A stretch of 6,175 nt of DNA from an uncultured Lachnospiraceae bacterium (GTDB lineage Bacteria; Bacillota; Clostridia; Lachnospirales; Lachnospiraceae): the NCBI GenBank assembly GCA_902782655.1, contig CACZNY010000086.1, forward strand, positions 1 through 6,175, written 5' to 3'. Under the pieces are notes generated by a model. The model had not been told where the DNA came from and ran no database searches. It saw only the letters and a list, made by a program, of their open reading frames with translations. The position numbers were made by a program, and so were the translations under genes. Of the stretch, positions 1 to 6,053 are shown one piece after another. Each line of letters opens with the position of its first letter. Position 1 is the first letter of the stretch.

Positions 1-493
1 CATCCCCGTCCAGCATGCGAAGAAGCAGATCCATATGCTGATCGACGGCAGCCACCGCATTGCCTGAGCAGATGTTGAGCTCTCTTATAAGCTCCTCTCC
101 CGACAGCTCTGCCGGCAGAGGCACGGTAAGCTTATATACAAGGCTCCCCGTCTCATCATCCAGGGAATAGGCTCCGCAGGGAAGACGGAAATTTATATAG
201 GATATCGCTTCGTATATTGCGGGGTACAGGCCTTCCTCTATCTCATCTGCTATAGTAAGTATCGTCATGAAATGCTGTACGGATATCTCATCTGGCAATA
301 TCGGCAGGAAAAAAAGCTCTCCTACCGCGCCGTCCCCGTCGATACCAAGCTCGGGGAAGATGACCGTGAGTACCTCTGTCCCATTCTCATCCTCCGGTAT
401 GGTAAGCTTTGCTGCGATAAGCTCCTCCTGCAGTGAGCCCTCCATTGCTTCCAGTGCTTTATGCTGTTCATCCAGAATTATCTTTTTATCCAT
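1..493 (-). CDS. Small acidic protein, possible YbjN-like / type III chaperone-fold protein (3' end outside window)
   Basis: I translated this from the complement: 164 codons are open from ATG at 493 to the left edge, so the C-terminus is missing. The start is chosen because GGGAGGAG (498-505) lies at good spacing before it. Another in-frame ATG seven codons upstream (512-514) has no ribosome binding site. The protein is strongly acidic with no signal peptide or membrane segment. Residues 1-30 look like an amphipathic helix. Strand-like segments follow (about 41-47 and 59-65), then helices (70-98), a NFRLPCGAYSLDD segment (101-113), the strand LVYKLTVPLP (118-127) and a long helix (131-162). 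That order, with the 'RLPxGxxxLD' turn before a strand and a final helix of the ICSGNAVAAVDQHMDLLL type, recalls YbjN-family proteins, which share the type III secretion chaperone fold. The family call is from memory of the pattern and is tentative. It follows the 1030-aa gene by 66 nt with no terminator between, so it is probably in the same transcript and may encode a binding partner of that protein. Confidence 0.8.
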   Translation of the reverse strand, partial: MDKKIILDEQHKALEAMEGSLQEELIAAKLTIPEDENGTEVLTVIFPELGIDGDGAVGELFFLPILPDEISVQHFMTILTIADEIEEGLYPAIYEAISYINFRLPCGAYSLDDETGSLVYKLTVPLPAELSGEELIRELNICSGNAVAAVDQHMDLLLRMLDGD

Positions 494-497
494 TATG

Positions 498-505
498 CTC
501 CTCCC
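498..505 (-). promoter_or_regulatory. Ribosome binding site deciding the start of the leftmost gene
   Basis: GGGAGGAG on the minus strand ends four bases before ATG 493, with six bases between the GGAGG core and the start codon. It favours this start over the in-frame ATG at 512-514, which has no purine-rich tract before it. Confidence 0.75.
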
Positions 506-559
506 AAAAGTCATCGGCTCATATCAGATCCTTTGATCCCCCATGACCGTCTTCAAAAG

Positions 560-3500
560 CTATCTCCCGCTCATCTTCTTTGCCAGAAGCCTGGCATCGG
601 GTATTTTTTTCTTTTCGTCATAAGGCAGGCCGAAGGATTTTATCAGCTGTATATAACCATTCCTGTCATTTTCCGAAAGCTCTCCCCCCTCTCCAAAGAG
701 CTTACTGCACACCTGATCCGCATATCTCTTCGTTATCTGATCGGCCGCGGATATCATATCCGAGTAGCCTGCCGCGGCAGCGAGCTTCCTTCTCATGCGC
801 TCTCTGAATTCTTTTTCATCATATATCTTACGGCCGCTGTCATCCAGCCTGCTCTTCACCTTTTCCATGAATTCATTGAAATGGAAATAGTTATCAAAAA
901 GAGCCTCCCTGATGCTGCCCATATCCACAGCATTAAGTATGCTGACTGTCACCCCGCCGATAAAGCCTACCGCCGCGGCTATGGCAGCGCCTATTCCCGG
1001 GATCACCACAGAGACCATGGAGACTGTATTTGTCACTGACTCATAGGCTGAATACATTGACTTATGATCAGACAGATTTCGGGAAAGCTTTATCATATCC
1101 TGCTCATATCTGGTCTCCTTTATCTCCTTCAGCCTTTCCCTTCTCTGCTCGGCAGTCTCCTCCTTTTCAGCCCTGAATCTGTCCTTTTTAGCCTGATACT
1201 TTCTGTTCAGATACCTTGCCGCATTGTCTGCGTTGTTATAGTTAAGCTCCGAAGAAATCATATCGTATGCATTTATCATTATCCCGGTACCGGCAGTGAC
1301 CGTGTTTGCTATCTTCAGGGATGATGATACCTTGACCTCTTTTCCGGCATCAAAATCCTTTACCTGCTCGGAAAAGCCCTGGACAAGCTCCACTCCCTTT
1401 CTGTAGGATATGAAAGAGCTGGCTCCTGATTTAAGGATCCCCGTCACCTCCCTGCCGATGTCTCCGCCGTGCATCTTTGCGCCGTTCTCATAAAGATTGT
1501 AGATACCGTACATCATGGCCATGGCATGTCCGAGTCCGGCGATAGTAGACGCGGTATATCCGTTTGCATACTTGCTCATTCTGGCCAGCTCGCTGTCAGC
1601 AAGCCGCCATGACACTCCTCCTCCAAGCTTCGATGCCACCAAGTCTGCGGTTCCCACGGCCGCATTCACTCCGGTTCCGAGGTTCTCGGCTGCAGCAGAG
1701 CCTGCTGAAAAATAAGTGTCCATATTTGACTTGAAATCAACCTTATTATCATCTGCGCGGTTATTCACCCTGTCCGCGCTCTTCTCTCCGTCTTCACCAA
1801 GCCTCCCGTATTTCTCTGCTGCTTCTCCGACGGCATCATCGGCCCTTATCAAAGCGTCAAGATCAGCCTTGTACTGCCTTTCACATTCAGCCGCCTGAGC
1901 CTCCAGAGCCTTTTTTCCGTCACCATTTGCCTTGCTGCACTCTTCTGCCTTCTGCTTGTACTTATTACAGCTGATATAGGCTTTACGGAGCATCAGTGAG
2001 CGCTTCTCCACCGGATCCACAAGCTCCTCTTCCTTTTTGCCCTCTTTATCTATCCTTGTGATCTTAGCGCTGTCCTTTATCAGCTCCTTATAGTCTCTGT
2101 TTATCTGCAATGCCTCGGTAAGCTTATGCATATATACATATCCGCCCACAAGCCTTGACATGAGCTTGAGCTTCGAAGCTATCATCTGCTTCTTGAGCTT
2201 ATCGACATCCGGTTTGTATTCCGTCTGGGAAGCATAGGCATCAAAGACCTTTGGATTCTTTCTGGCACCGGTCTCTATCAGGTAATAAATGAAAAGCCTT
2301 TCCCTTTTGGTCCTGCTCATGAGCTCGGAAACTATCTCTCCGTGATGGTTTTTGATATTTAACGGCCTTCCGACCAGACCGCCGTTATTGTAATTCCTGA
2401 TGAACCAGCGGTCGATCTTCTCCACAGCTGCAAGCTGTTCATCCGTAAGATCCCTGTCCACCTCCCGGTCGCTGAGCTCTTCTTCAGCCTTCTCCTTGTA
2501 GTCAAGCTCGTCGGTATGCTCCTTCGCTATTTCACGGACAACATCGCCCCCGGTGACCCTGTCATTCTCGAAGCGTTCCAGCACGCTGTTCTGTATCTTA
2601 TAATACCTTGCCTCATCTATTATCTCGGCAATGTCAGGATCCATATCCTTCGACCTGCCTTCATAGACAGCCCTGTACACCTTGATCTCATGCTCATAAG
2701 CAGCGAAAAGATCGGTCTTCGCCTTTATGTTTGCCCTCTCATCAGCCTCATTGAAGGCGAAATGCTTCCTCCACTTTTTATAATATTTCACAAGCTCCTT
2801 CAGCCTGCTCTCTGCCTTGCCCTCATCCTCTCCCTCGAGACTTATGGCGGCATGCCTGTCTATCAGGCCTTCATTATTGAGCTTCAATCCCATTCTGTTG
2901 AAGAAATGGTAGGTTATATCGCGTATCCTGCTGCAGGCTTCCTTCCGGTTTTCACCCTTTTTGAAGGCTCTCCACCCCCTGTGGGTATCATAATAGATAT
3001 GAGAGGTTTCCGAAAGCCGCATCATGGCCTCCACAAGAGTTCCCTCTGACGGAGCCGCGCTTTTGCTGTGCTCCGGATCCTCCTCATTTTCCCTGAGCCT
3101 TCCGGTAAGCACTTTTACCCACTCAGCCGCATCCCGCATCTGTTTATAATACACAGAGCCTTTTTCGGGACTGTCCTTCTTTACATTAAGAAGCTCCCAT
3201 ACCTCATTGATCCTCGAACCGAATTCCATGAAGGCATCACGGACAGCCTTAGTCCTTTCCGCCGCTCTTATCTTCAGCTGTATGGACTGATCCGCCGGGG
3301 GCTTTATCTTCATGTCTTCAGCCGGAGCATAGCTCTCCTTACTCAGAGTATCCGTTATGACTTTCTTTACATCCTCAGCGTGGTTTACGCTCCGGACTCC
3401 GCCGGCTGCCTGCCTGATCTCCGGATTCTCCCCGGCAGAAAATCTCTCCCCGTTAAGGTCCGCCACTACAGCTTCCCGAACCTCCCTGACCCGTACCTTA

Positions 3501-3652
3501 CCCGGTTCGCTGACGCGCTCATTACCTTCATACTCGGAGCTGCCTGCGAAACCGGCCTGCCTGTCCTGCTCACTGAGCACCTCAAGCCTTGCTTCTTCGT
3601 TAAGCTTTTCCGCTTCGTTTTTAATTTTTCCTATTTCTGCCGAGCTTTCCAC
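560..3652 (-). CDS. Large charged helical protein with C-terminal hydrophobic / Gly-Ala-rich region, unknown function (1030 aa)
   Basis: I do not recognise this as a characterised family. The start is GTG at 3650-3652, preceded by AGAGG six bases away. The N-terminus is charged, with no signal peptide. Residues 1-130 look disordered and charged. About 130-640 is predominantly helical and very rich in Lys, Glu, Asp and Arg, with probable coiled-coil stretches near 275-300, 370-415 and 555-620. Composition changes at about 645: a Gly/Ala-rich stretch (650-682), a moderately hydrophobic stretch (697-720) and another (779-800). A very basic/acidic helix (810-860) is next, followed by the strongest hydrophobic segment at about 877-907 (core VVIPGIGAAIAAAVGFIGG), long enough to cross a membrane once or form a hairpin. 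A helical charged domain (912-1030) closes the protein. Cysteines are few and no catalytic motif is visible. It is probably translationally coupled to the GNAT gene. The plan would suit a delivered, pore-forming or membrane-associated protein, or a cargo of a contractile injection system as found in some Firmicutes. That is inference only. Confidence 0.9.
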   Translation of the reverse strand: MESSAEIGKIKNEAEKLNEEARLEVLSEQDRQAGFAGSSEYEGNERVSEPGKVRVREVREAVVADLNGERFSAGENPEIRQAAGGVRSVNHAEDVKKVITDTLSKESYAPAEDMKIKPPADQSIQLKIRAAERTKAVRDAFMEFGSRINEVWELLNVKKDSPEKGSVYYKQMRDAAEWVKVLTGRLRENEEDPEHSKSAAPSEGTLVEAMMRLSETSHIYYDTHRGWRAFKKGENRKEACSRIRDITYHFFNRMGLKLNNEGLIDRHAAISLEGEDEGKAESRLKELVKYYKKWRKHFAFNEADERANIKAKTDLFAAYEHEIKVYRAVYEGRSKDMDPDIAEIIDEARYYKIQNSVLERFENDRVTGGDVVREIAKEHTDELDYKEKAEEELSDREVDRDLTDEQLAAVEKIDRWFIRNYNNGGLVGRPLNIKNHHGEIVSELMSRTKRERLFIYYLIETGARKNPKVFDAYASQTEYKPDVDKLKKQMIASKLKLMSRLVGGYVYMHKLTEALQINRDYKELIKDSAKITRIDKEGKKEEELVDPVEKRSLMLRKAYISCNKYKQKAEECSKANGDGKKALEAQAAECERQYKADLDALIRADDAVGEAAEKYGRLGEDGEKSADRVNNRADDNKVDFKSNMDTYFSAGSAAAENLGTGVNAAVGTADLVASKLGGGVSWRLADSELARMSKYANGYTASTIAGLGHAMAMMYGIYNLYENGAKMHGGDIGREVTGILKSGASSFISYRKGVELVQGFSEQVKDFDAGKEVKVSSSLKIANTVTAGTGIMINAYDMISSELNYNNADNAARYLNRKYQAKKDRFRAEKEETAEQRRERLKEIKETRYEQDMIKLSRNLSDHKSMYSAYESVTNTVSMVSVVIPGIGAAIAAAVGFIGGVTVSILNAVDMGSIREALFDNYFHFNEFMEKVKSRLDDSGRKIYDEKEFRERMRRKLAAAAGYSDMISAADQITKRYADQVCSKLFGEGGELSENDRNGYIQLIKSFGLPYDEKKKIPDARLLAKKMSGR

Positions 3653-3663
3653 TTGTCACCTCT
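3653..3663 (-). promoter_or_regulatory. Overlapping ribosome binding site and stop codon (translational coupling site)
   Basis: The minus strand reads AAGAGGTGACAAGTG here. AGAGG serves as the Shine-Dalgarno sequence of the GTG-started 1030-aa gene, and the TGA that follows it (3656-3658) stops the GNAT gene. Only CAA separates the stop from the GTG. Ribosomes ending the GNAT gene are already positioned at the next start, a classic termination-reinitiation arrangement. The stop and the downstream gene are also in the same reading frame. Confidence 0.75.
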
Positions 3664-4525
3664 TATAGCCCCTTCTGATCAGCACACTTTTCTTTTTCGG
3701 GAAAATATAAGCTGCGAGATTCTGGCTTTTTTCCTTCCACAGTGTTAGCTTGATTTTCAACCTGTCCGGTTCGTTCAGATAGTAGCTGCCCGCTGAGTAC
3801 TTAAGCAGTTCAAGGATCTCCCTCGGATCTGCACCTGCCATAGCATCAAGCATTACCATATGCAGCTCATCATTTAATATCCTCCTGAATAAGACGATAG
3901 ATGAGATTTCATCCCCATTCATTATGGCAAAGCTCATTCCCCTGTGATAAACATCCCTGTCATAAGAAAGATTGGAGTAATACAGGAATTCCTCATCCTC
4001 AAGCATCTTTTTTATCGTTGCTCTGAACCTGTATTTGGGTATTTCATCCAATGGGGCGATACCGCGGGGTTTCTTCAGGCCGCCCGCAGGATTCAGGGTC
4101 TTTTGTTCCCTGCAGTCATCCTTTGTTATGGTCATGAGAGGGATACCCCGGTCTTCAAATTCGAACCCCCGGAATGAAAAAAAAGCTTCAAGATCCTCAA
4201 CTTCTTTAACGTCAGGGATATAACTGGCTATAATCGTCTCAGGGTTTTCCTGAATTACCTCCTCCAATGCATCCATAAGCTCATTTGCTACGCCCTGATG
4301 CCTGAAATCCTCCGCAGTAAATAACCACTGTACCGTGGCCATAGCCAGAGTATCACAGCAGACATCAAGTCCGTCACCTATGCTGAAAACAAGGATGCCT
4401 GCGGCAGTATCATCCCTGACCGATCCAAGGCAGAAGGCCTCGCCGTCCTCCGCATATTTCCTTACCTCCTCAGGGATCAGAGGAGCAAAGCTGTCAAAAG
4501 TATTTTCATCAATCTTTATTACCAT
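3656..4525 (-). CDS. GNAT-family N-acyltransferase with an additional C-terminal half (289 aa)
   Basis: GNAT enzymes move an acyl group, usually acetyl from acetyl-CoA, to an amine. The N-terminal half carries the family signature. A strand, ATVQWLFTAEDF (63-74), runs into the acyl-CoA pyrophosphate loop RHQGVA (75-80, matching Q/RxxGxG/A) and helix NELMDALEEV (81-90). The strand TIIASYIP (97-104) and FFSFRGFEFED (115-125) correspond to the later 'FYxxxGF' region. Residues 1-60 supply the first strands. Residues 150-289 contain strands such as MSFAIMNGDEISSIVLFRR (197-215) and helix DPREILELLKYSA (233-245) but no second RxxGxG/A loop. They could be a degenerate second GNAT domain or a substrate-binding half. 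ATG 4525 is the only upstream start in frame, because TGA lies four codons before it. Its ribosome binding site is weak (GAGAAAAG), suggesting coupling to the gene ending 24 nt upstream. The substrate is unknown; the tight link to the 1030-aa protein makes that protein a candidate. Confidence 0.88.
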   Translation of the reverse strand: MVIKIDENTFDSFAPLIPEEVRKYAEDGEAFCLGSVRDDTAAGILVFSIGDGLDVCCDTLAMATVQWLFTAEDFRHQGVANELMDALEEVIQENPETIIASYIPDVKEVEDLEAFFSFRGFEFEDRGIPLMTITKDDCREQKTLNPAGGLKKPRGIAPLDEIPKYRFRATIKKMLEDEEFLYYSNLSYDRDVYHRGMSFAIMNGDEISSIVLFRRILNDELHMVMLDAMAGADPREILELLKYSAGSYYLNEPDRLKIKLTLWKEKSQNLAAYIFPKKKSVLIRRGYKR

Positions 4526-4549
4526 TTTCTTTTCTCATTCAAGAAGTCT

Positions 4550-4900
4550 TCATTTCTTAAGAAATTCCAGTGCTTTGGAGGTTAATTCCCTTATAGTCTC
4601 CTTCCACGCCTCTTTTATCACCGGCACATCTTTTTCAAGCCTTTTATATACCTCGGTTTCGATCTGATCGCTCACCCTGGCGATCTCCTCAGCGGTTTCC
4701 TTCACCGCGGCCGCTGCATCATCCACTACCTCCCTGATGCTGTCGGCAATGATGTCCTCTATGGGTCTTTCGATGTTATTAAGCCCTGTGGTCGGTATGA
4801 AGATCCTTCTTTTGTAATAAAAAGGATCCTTCTCATACAGCGGCCTGTACAGGACTCCGTTATCGTTATGCATCTTCATTATTACCGGATGGTTTACCAT
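4550..4900 (-). CDS. Small amphipathic helical protein of unknown function (116 aa)
   Basis: The start at ATG 4900 is supported by a strong GGGGGAG six bases before it. No family is recognised. The first 42 residues are rich in aromatic and basic residues (YRPLYEKDPFYYKRRIFIP) and resemble a compact or extended segment. From about 45 to 116 the protein should be almost continuous helix. A first stretch (45-80, with DDAAAAVKETAEEIA) is acidic with regularly spaced Ile, Val and Ala. A second (81-116) mixes Glu and Lys, with Trp at 99 and Leu/Phe near the end. The spacing of hydrophobic residues suggests an amphipathic helix or coiled coil that could bind a membrane surface or a partner protein. 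There is no signal peptide or hydrophobic membrane span. It lies 18 nt after the PF06541 gene and 24 nt before the GNAT gene, so it is probably part of the same operon. Confidence 0.8.
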   Translation of the reverse strand: MVNHPVIMKMHNDNGVLYRPLYEKDPFYYKRRIFIPTTGLNNIERPIEDIIADSIREVVDDAAAAVKETAEEIARVSDQIETEVYKRLEKDVPVIKEAWKETIRELTSKALEFLKK

Positions 4901-4918
4901 GGTTCACTCCCCCTTTAT

Positions 4919-5842
4919 TTATGTATTGTCTTTATCCCTTCCGTCTTTTCCCGCTATCCTGCCGATGATATCCTGATATCTGCTGTGGCCGTGATCGGAA
5001 TAATTGTTGAGCAGCATACCGGTACCGAACATCTTATGGTACATAAGCTGTTTTTTCATGTGCTCATACTGAGCCTCAAGAGCACGGCGCTTCTCTTCCC
5101 TTGACTCATTGTGCCTGTCACGCGCCTCCTGAAGCGAAGACATGATCTCCTCCTTTTTGACCGCGTTTTTCTGCTTGCCTTCCTCGATCCTGTCCACAGT
5201 CTTCAGTGTATTGTTGGCTATGACCTCAGACATTCCGTCGCTGAGCTTCAGTATGGCGGCTTCCATACCCTTCATCCGCTCAAGCTGCTTATTGAGCTTA
5301 AGGATCGTCATGACGGTAATGATAAGGTCGGCAGCGAAGATGATATACATTATCCCAAGCAGTATCTGTCCGAGAAGGACCGGGATCATATCTGTCATCC
5401 TGTCAAAAAAAGGCTGGATCACCCGCAGCACAAAGGCTATCGCAAGCCCCCAAATGATACTGAATTCCAGGCAGATATATCCGTTCAGGTTAAACCTTCT
5501 GTCTCTGTAATCCCACCATCTTGCATGAAACAGCTTGTCCAGCATGAAGCCCGCTATCAGCTCTATCAGGGTGGCGAAAATTATACCGACAACAAAAAGA
5601 AGCAGAGGACTTGCTTTATCAAGGTCAGTTTCGACCCCGAGGGTGGTCCCGAGGACATTCAGGACTGCGAGCACCATCAGGACACCGCTTCCGTATACGG
5701 GACAAAGAGGCCCGTTCAAAAAGCCCCTGTTTACTACCTTGCCCATAGTCACTGCATGAAAGCTGACCTCTATCATCCAGCCCACGACCGAATAGATCAT
5801 AAAAAACCAGAGAATCTTATATATCGTCATACCAAATATCAT
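4919..5842 (-). CDS. PF06541-type membrane protein ('putative ABC transporter permease', type IV) with long charged C-terminal tail (307 aa)
   Basis: The N-terminal about 180 residues are a polytopic membrane domain with segments near 6-27, 50-68, 78-99, 122-143 and 152-178. Two hallmarks point to the PF06541 family, often annotated as a putative ABC-transporter type IV protein: NRGFLNGPLCPVYG (38-51) after the first segment, and RWWDYRDRRFNLNGYICLE (108-126) before the fourth. The biochemical role of this family is not established, and no ATPase or substrate-binding partner is nearby, so 'transporter' is only a label. Residues 180-275 are a charged, predicted coiled-coil cytoplasmic extension (EEKRRALEAQYEHMKKQL region). 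The Asp/Lys-rich end is polar. The start is ATG 5842 with GGAGG eight bases upstream. It is the first gene of the apparent operon, behind a promoter at 5884-5913. Confidence 0.87.
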   Translation of the reverse strand: MIFGMTIYKILWFFMIYSVVGWMIEVSFHAVTMGKVVNRGFLNGPLCPVYGSGVLMVLAVLNVLGTTLGVETDLDKASPLLLFVVGIIFATLIELIAGFMLDKLFHARWWDYRDRRFNLNGYICLEFSIIWGLAIAFVLRVIQPFFDRMTDMIPVLLGQILLGIMYIIFAADLIITVMTILKLNKQLERMKGMEAAILKLSDGMSEVIANNTLKTVDRIEEGKQKNAVKKEEIMSSLQEARDRHNESREEKRRALEAQYEHMKKQLMYHKMFGTGMLLNNYSDHGHSRYQDIIGRIAGKDGRDKDNT

Positions 5843-5883
5843 TGCTTTCGCCTCCTGGTCGATGCTTCAATATGCCACACACA

Positions 5884-5913
5884 AATATACCACAGATCGC
5901 TGTTTTTTTCGAA
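5884..5913 (-). promoter_or_regulatory. Probable sigma-70/SigA-type extended -10 promoter of the operon
   Basis: Read on the minus strand, TGG-TATATT (5892-5884) is an extended -10 element. The -35 candidate TTCGAA (5913-5908) is weak and sits 18 bases upstream, with an A7 run overlapping it. Transcription would begin near 5877, giving a leader of about 35 nt before ATG 5842. The site lies just after the terminator-like hairpin of the preceding unit, a sensible place for a new transcription start. Confidence 0.5.
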
Positions 5914-5920
5914 GCTCCGT

Positions 5921-5955
5921 GATAAATGAACGAAGCCGCCCGAGGCTCGGACGGC
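5921..5955 (-). terminator. Terminator-like hairpin after the upstream gene
   Basis: On the minus-strand transcript GCCGTCCG (5955-5948) pairs with CGGGCGGC (5942-5935) around a five-base loop, with one G-U pair. A T-rich but interrupted tail (5934-5921, TTCGTTCATTTATC) follows. The stem is strong and the tail imperfect, so termination may be partial. In the other direction no T-tract follows the stem. Confidence 0.5.
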
Positions 5956-6002
5956 TCCGGTGGCGTCGAAGCTGTATCTTAAACGGTAGTACACTAAGTT
6001 GC

Positions 6003-6053
6003 CTGTCCATGAGCAGCATCAGTCCGGTGATGCAGCCGGGCGGCTGCGGACAG
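6003..6053 (-). other. Branched inverted-repeat region directly after the upstream stop codon
   Basis: An outer repeat (CTGTCC 6053-6048 with GGACAG 6008-6003) encloses an inner hairpin, GCAGCC/GGCTGC with a four-base loop (6047-6032). It also encloses a second hairpin, GCATCA/TGATGC pairing 6021-6016 with 6033-6028. The second hairpin extends by two more pairs after an A-A mismatch on the plus strand (6013-6014 with 6035-6036). The two inner hairpins share bases 6032-6036, so they cannot both form fully. No T-tract follows, so this is not a standard intrinsic terminator. It could protect the 3' end of the upstream message or be a weak attenuator. Confidence 0.4.

Noticed and set aside
494..559. 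Possible terminator between the 1030-aa gene and the leftmost gene
   Set aside because: Only a weak TTTGA/TCAAA pairing with a large loop is present, with no U-tract, so the two genes are better treated as co-transcribed.
461..1039. Plus-strand frame of 192 codons opposite the end of the large gene and the following gap
   Set aside because: It overlaps two minus-strand genes with good starts and has no family features.
3068..3748. Plus-strand frame of 226 codons opposite the start of the large gene
   Set aside because: It is an antisense shadow spanning the GNAT/large-gene junction, where both minus-strand genes have coherent coding sequence and translation signals.
4552..4565. Perfect 14-bp palindrome ATTTCTTAAGAAAT at the end of the 116-aa gene
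   Set aside because: It has no loop, lies in coding sequence over the AAG-rich final codons and stop, and is not followed by a T-tract; chance is the simplest explanation.
5901..5910. T7 run on the plus strand as a terminator tail
   Set aside because: No stem-loop precedes it in that orientation, and no plus-strand gene ends nearby.
5111..5929. Long plus-strand frame of 272 codons opposite the PF06541 gene
   Set aside because: It is antisense to a protein with clear family hallmarks. The product is rich in His, Arg and Pro with no recognisable domain, and no good ribosome binding site was seen.
5867..6010. A 47-codon minus-strand frame from ATG 6010 to TGA 5867 in the intergenic region
   Set aside because: It has no ribosome binding site, an implausibly arginine-rich product, and runs through both the terminator-like hairpin and the promoter.
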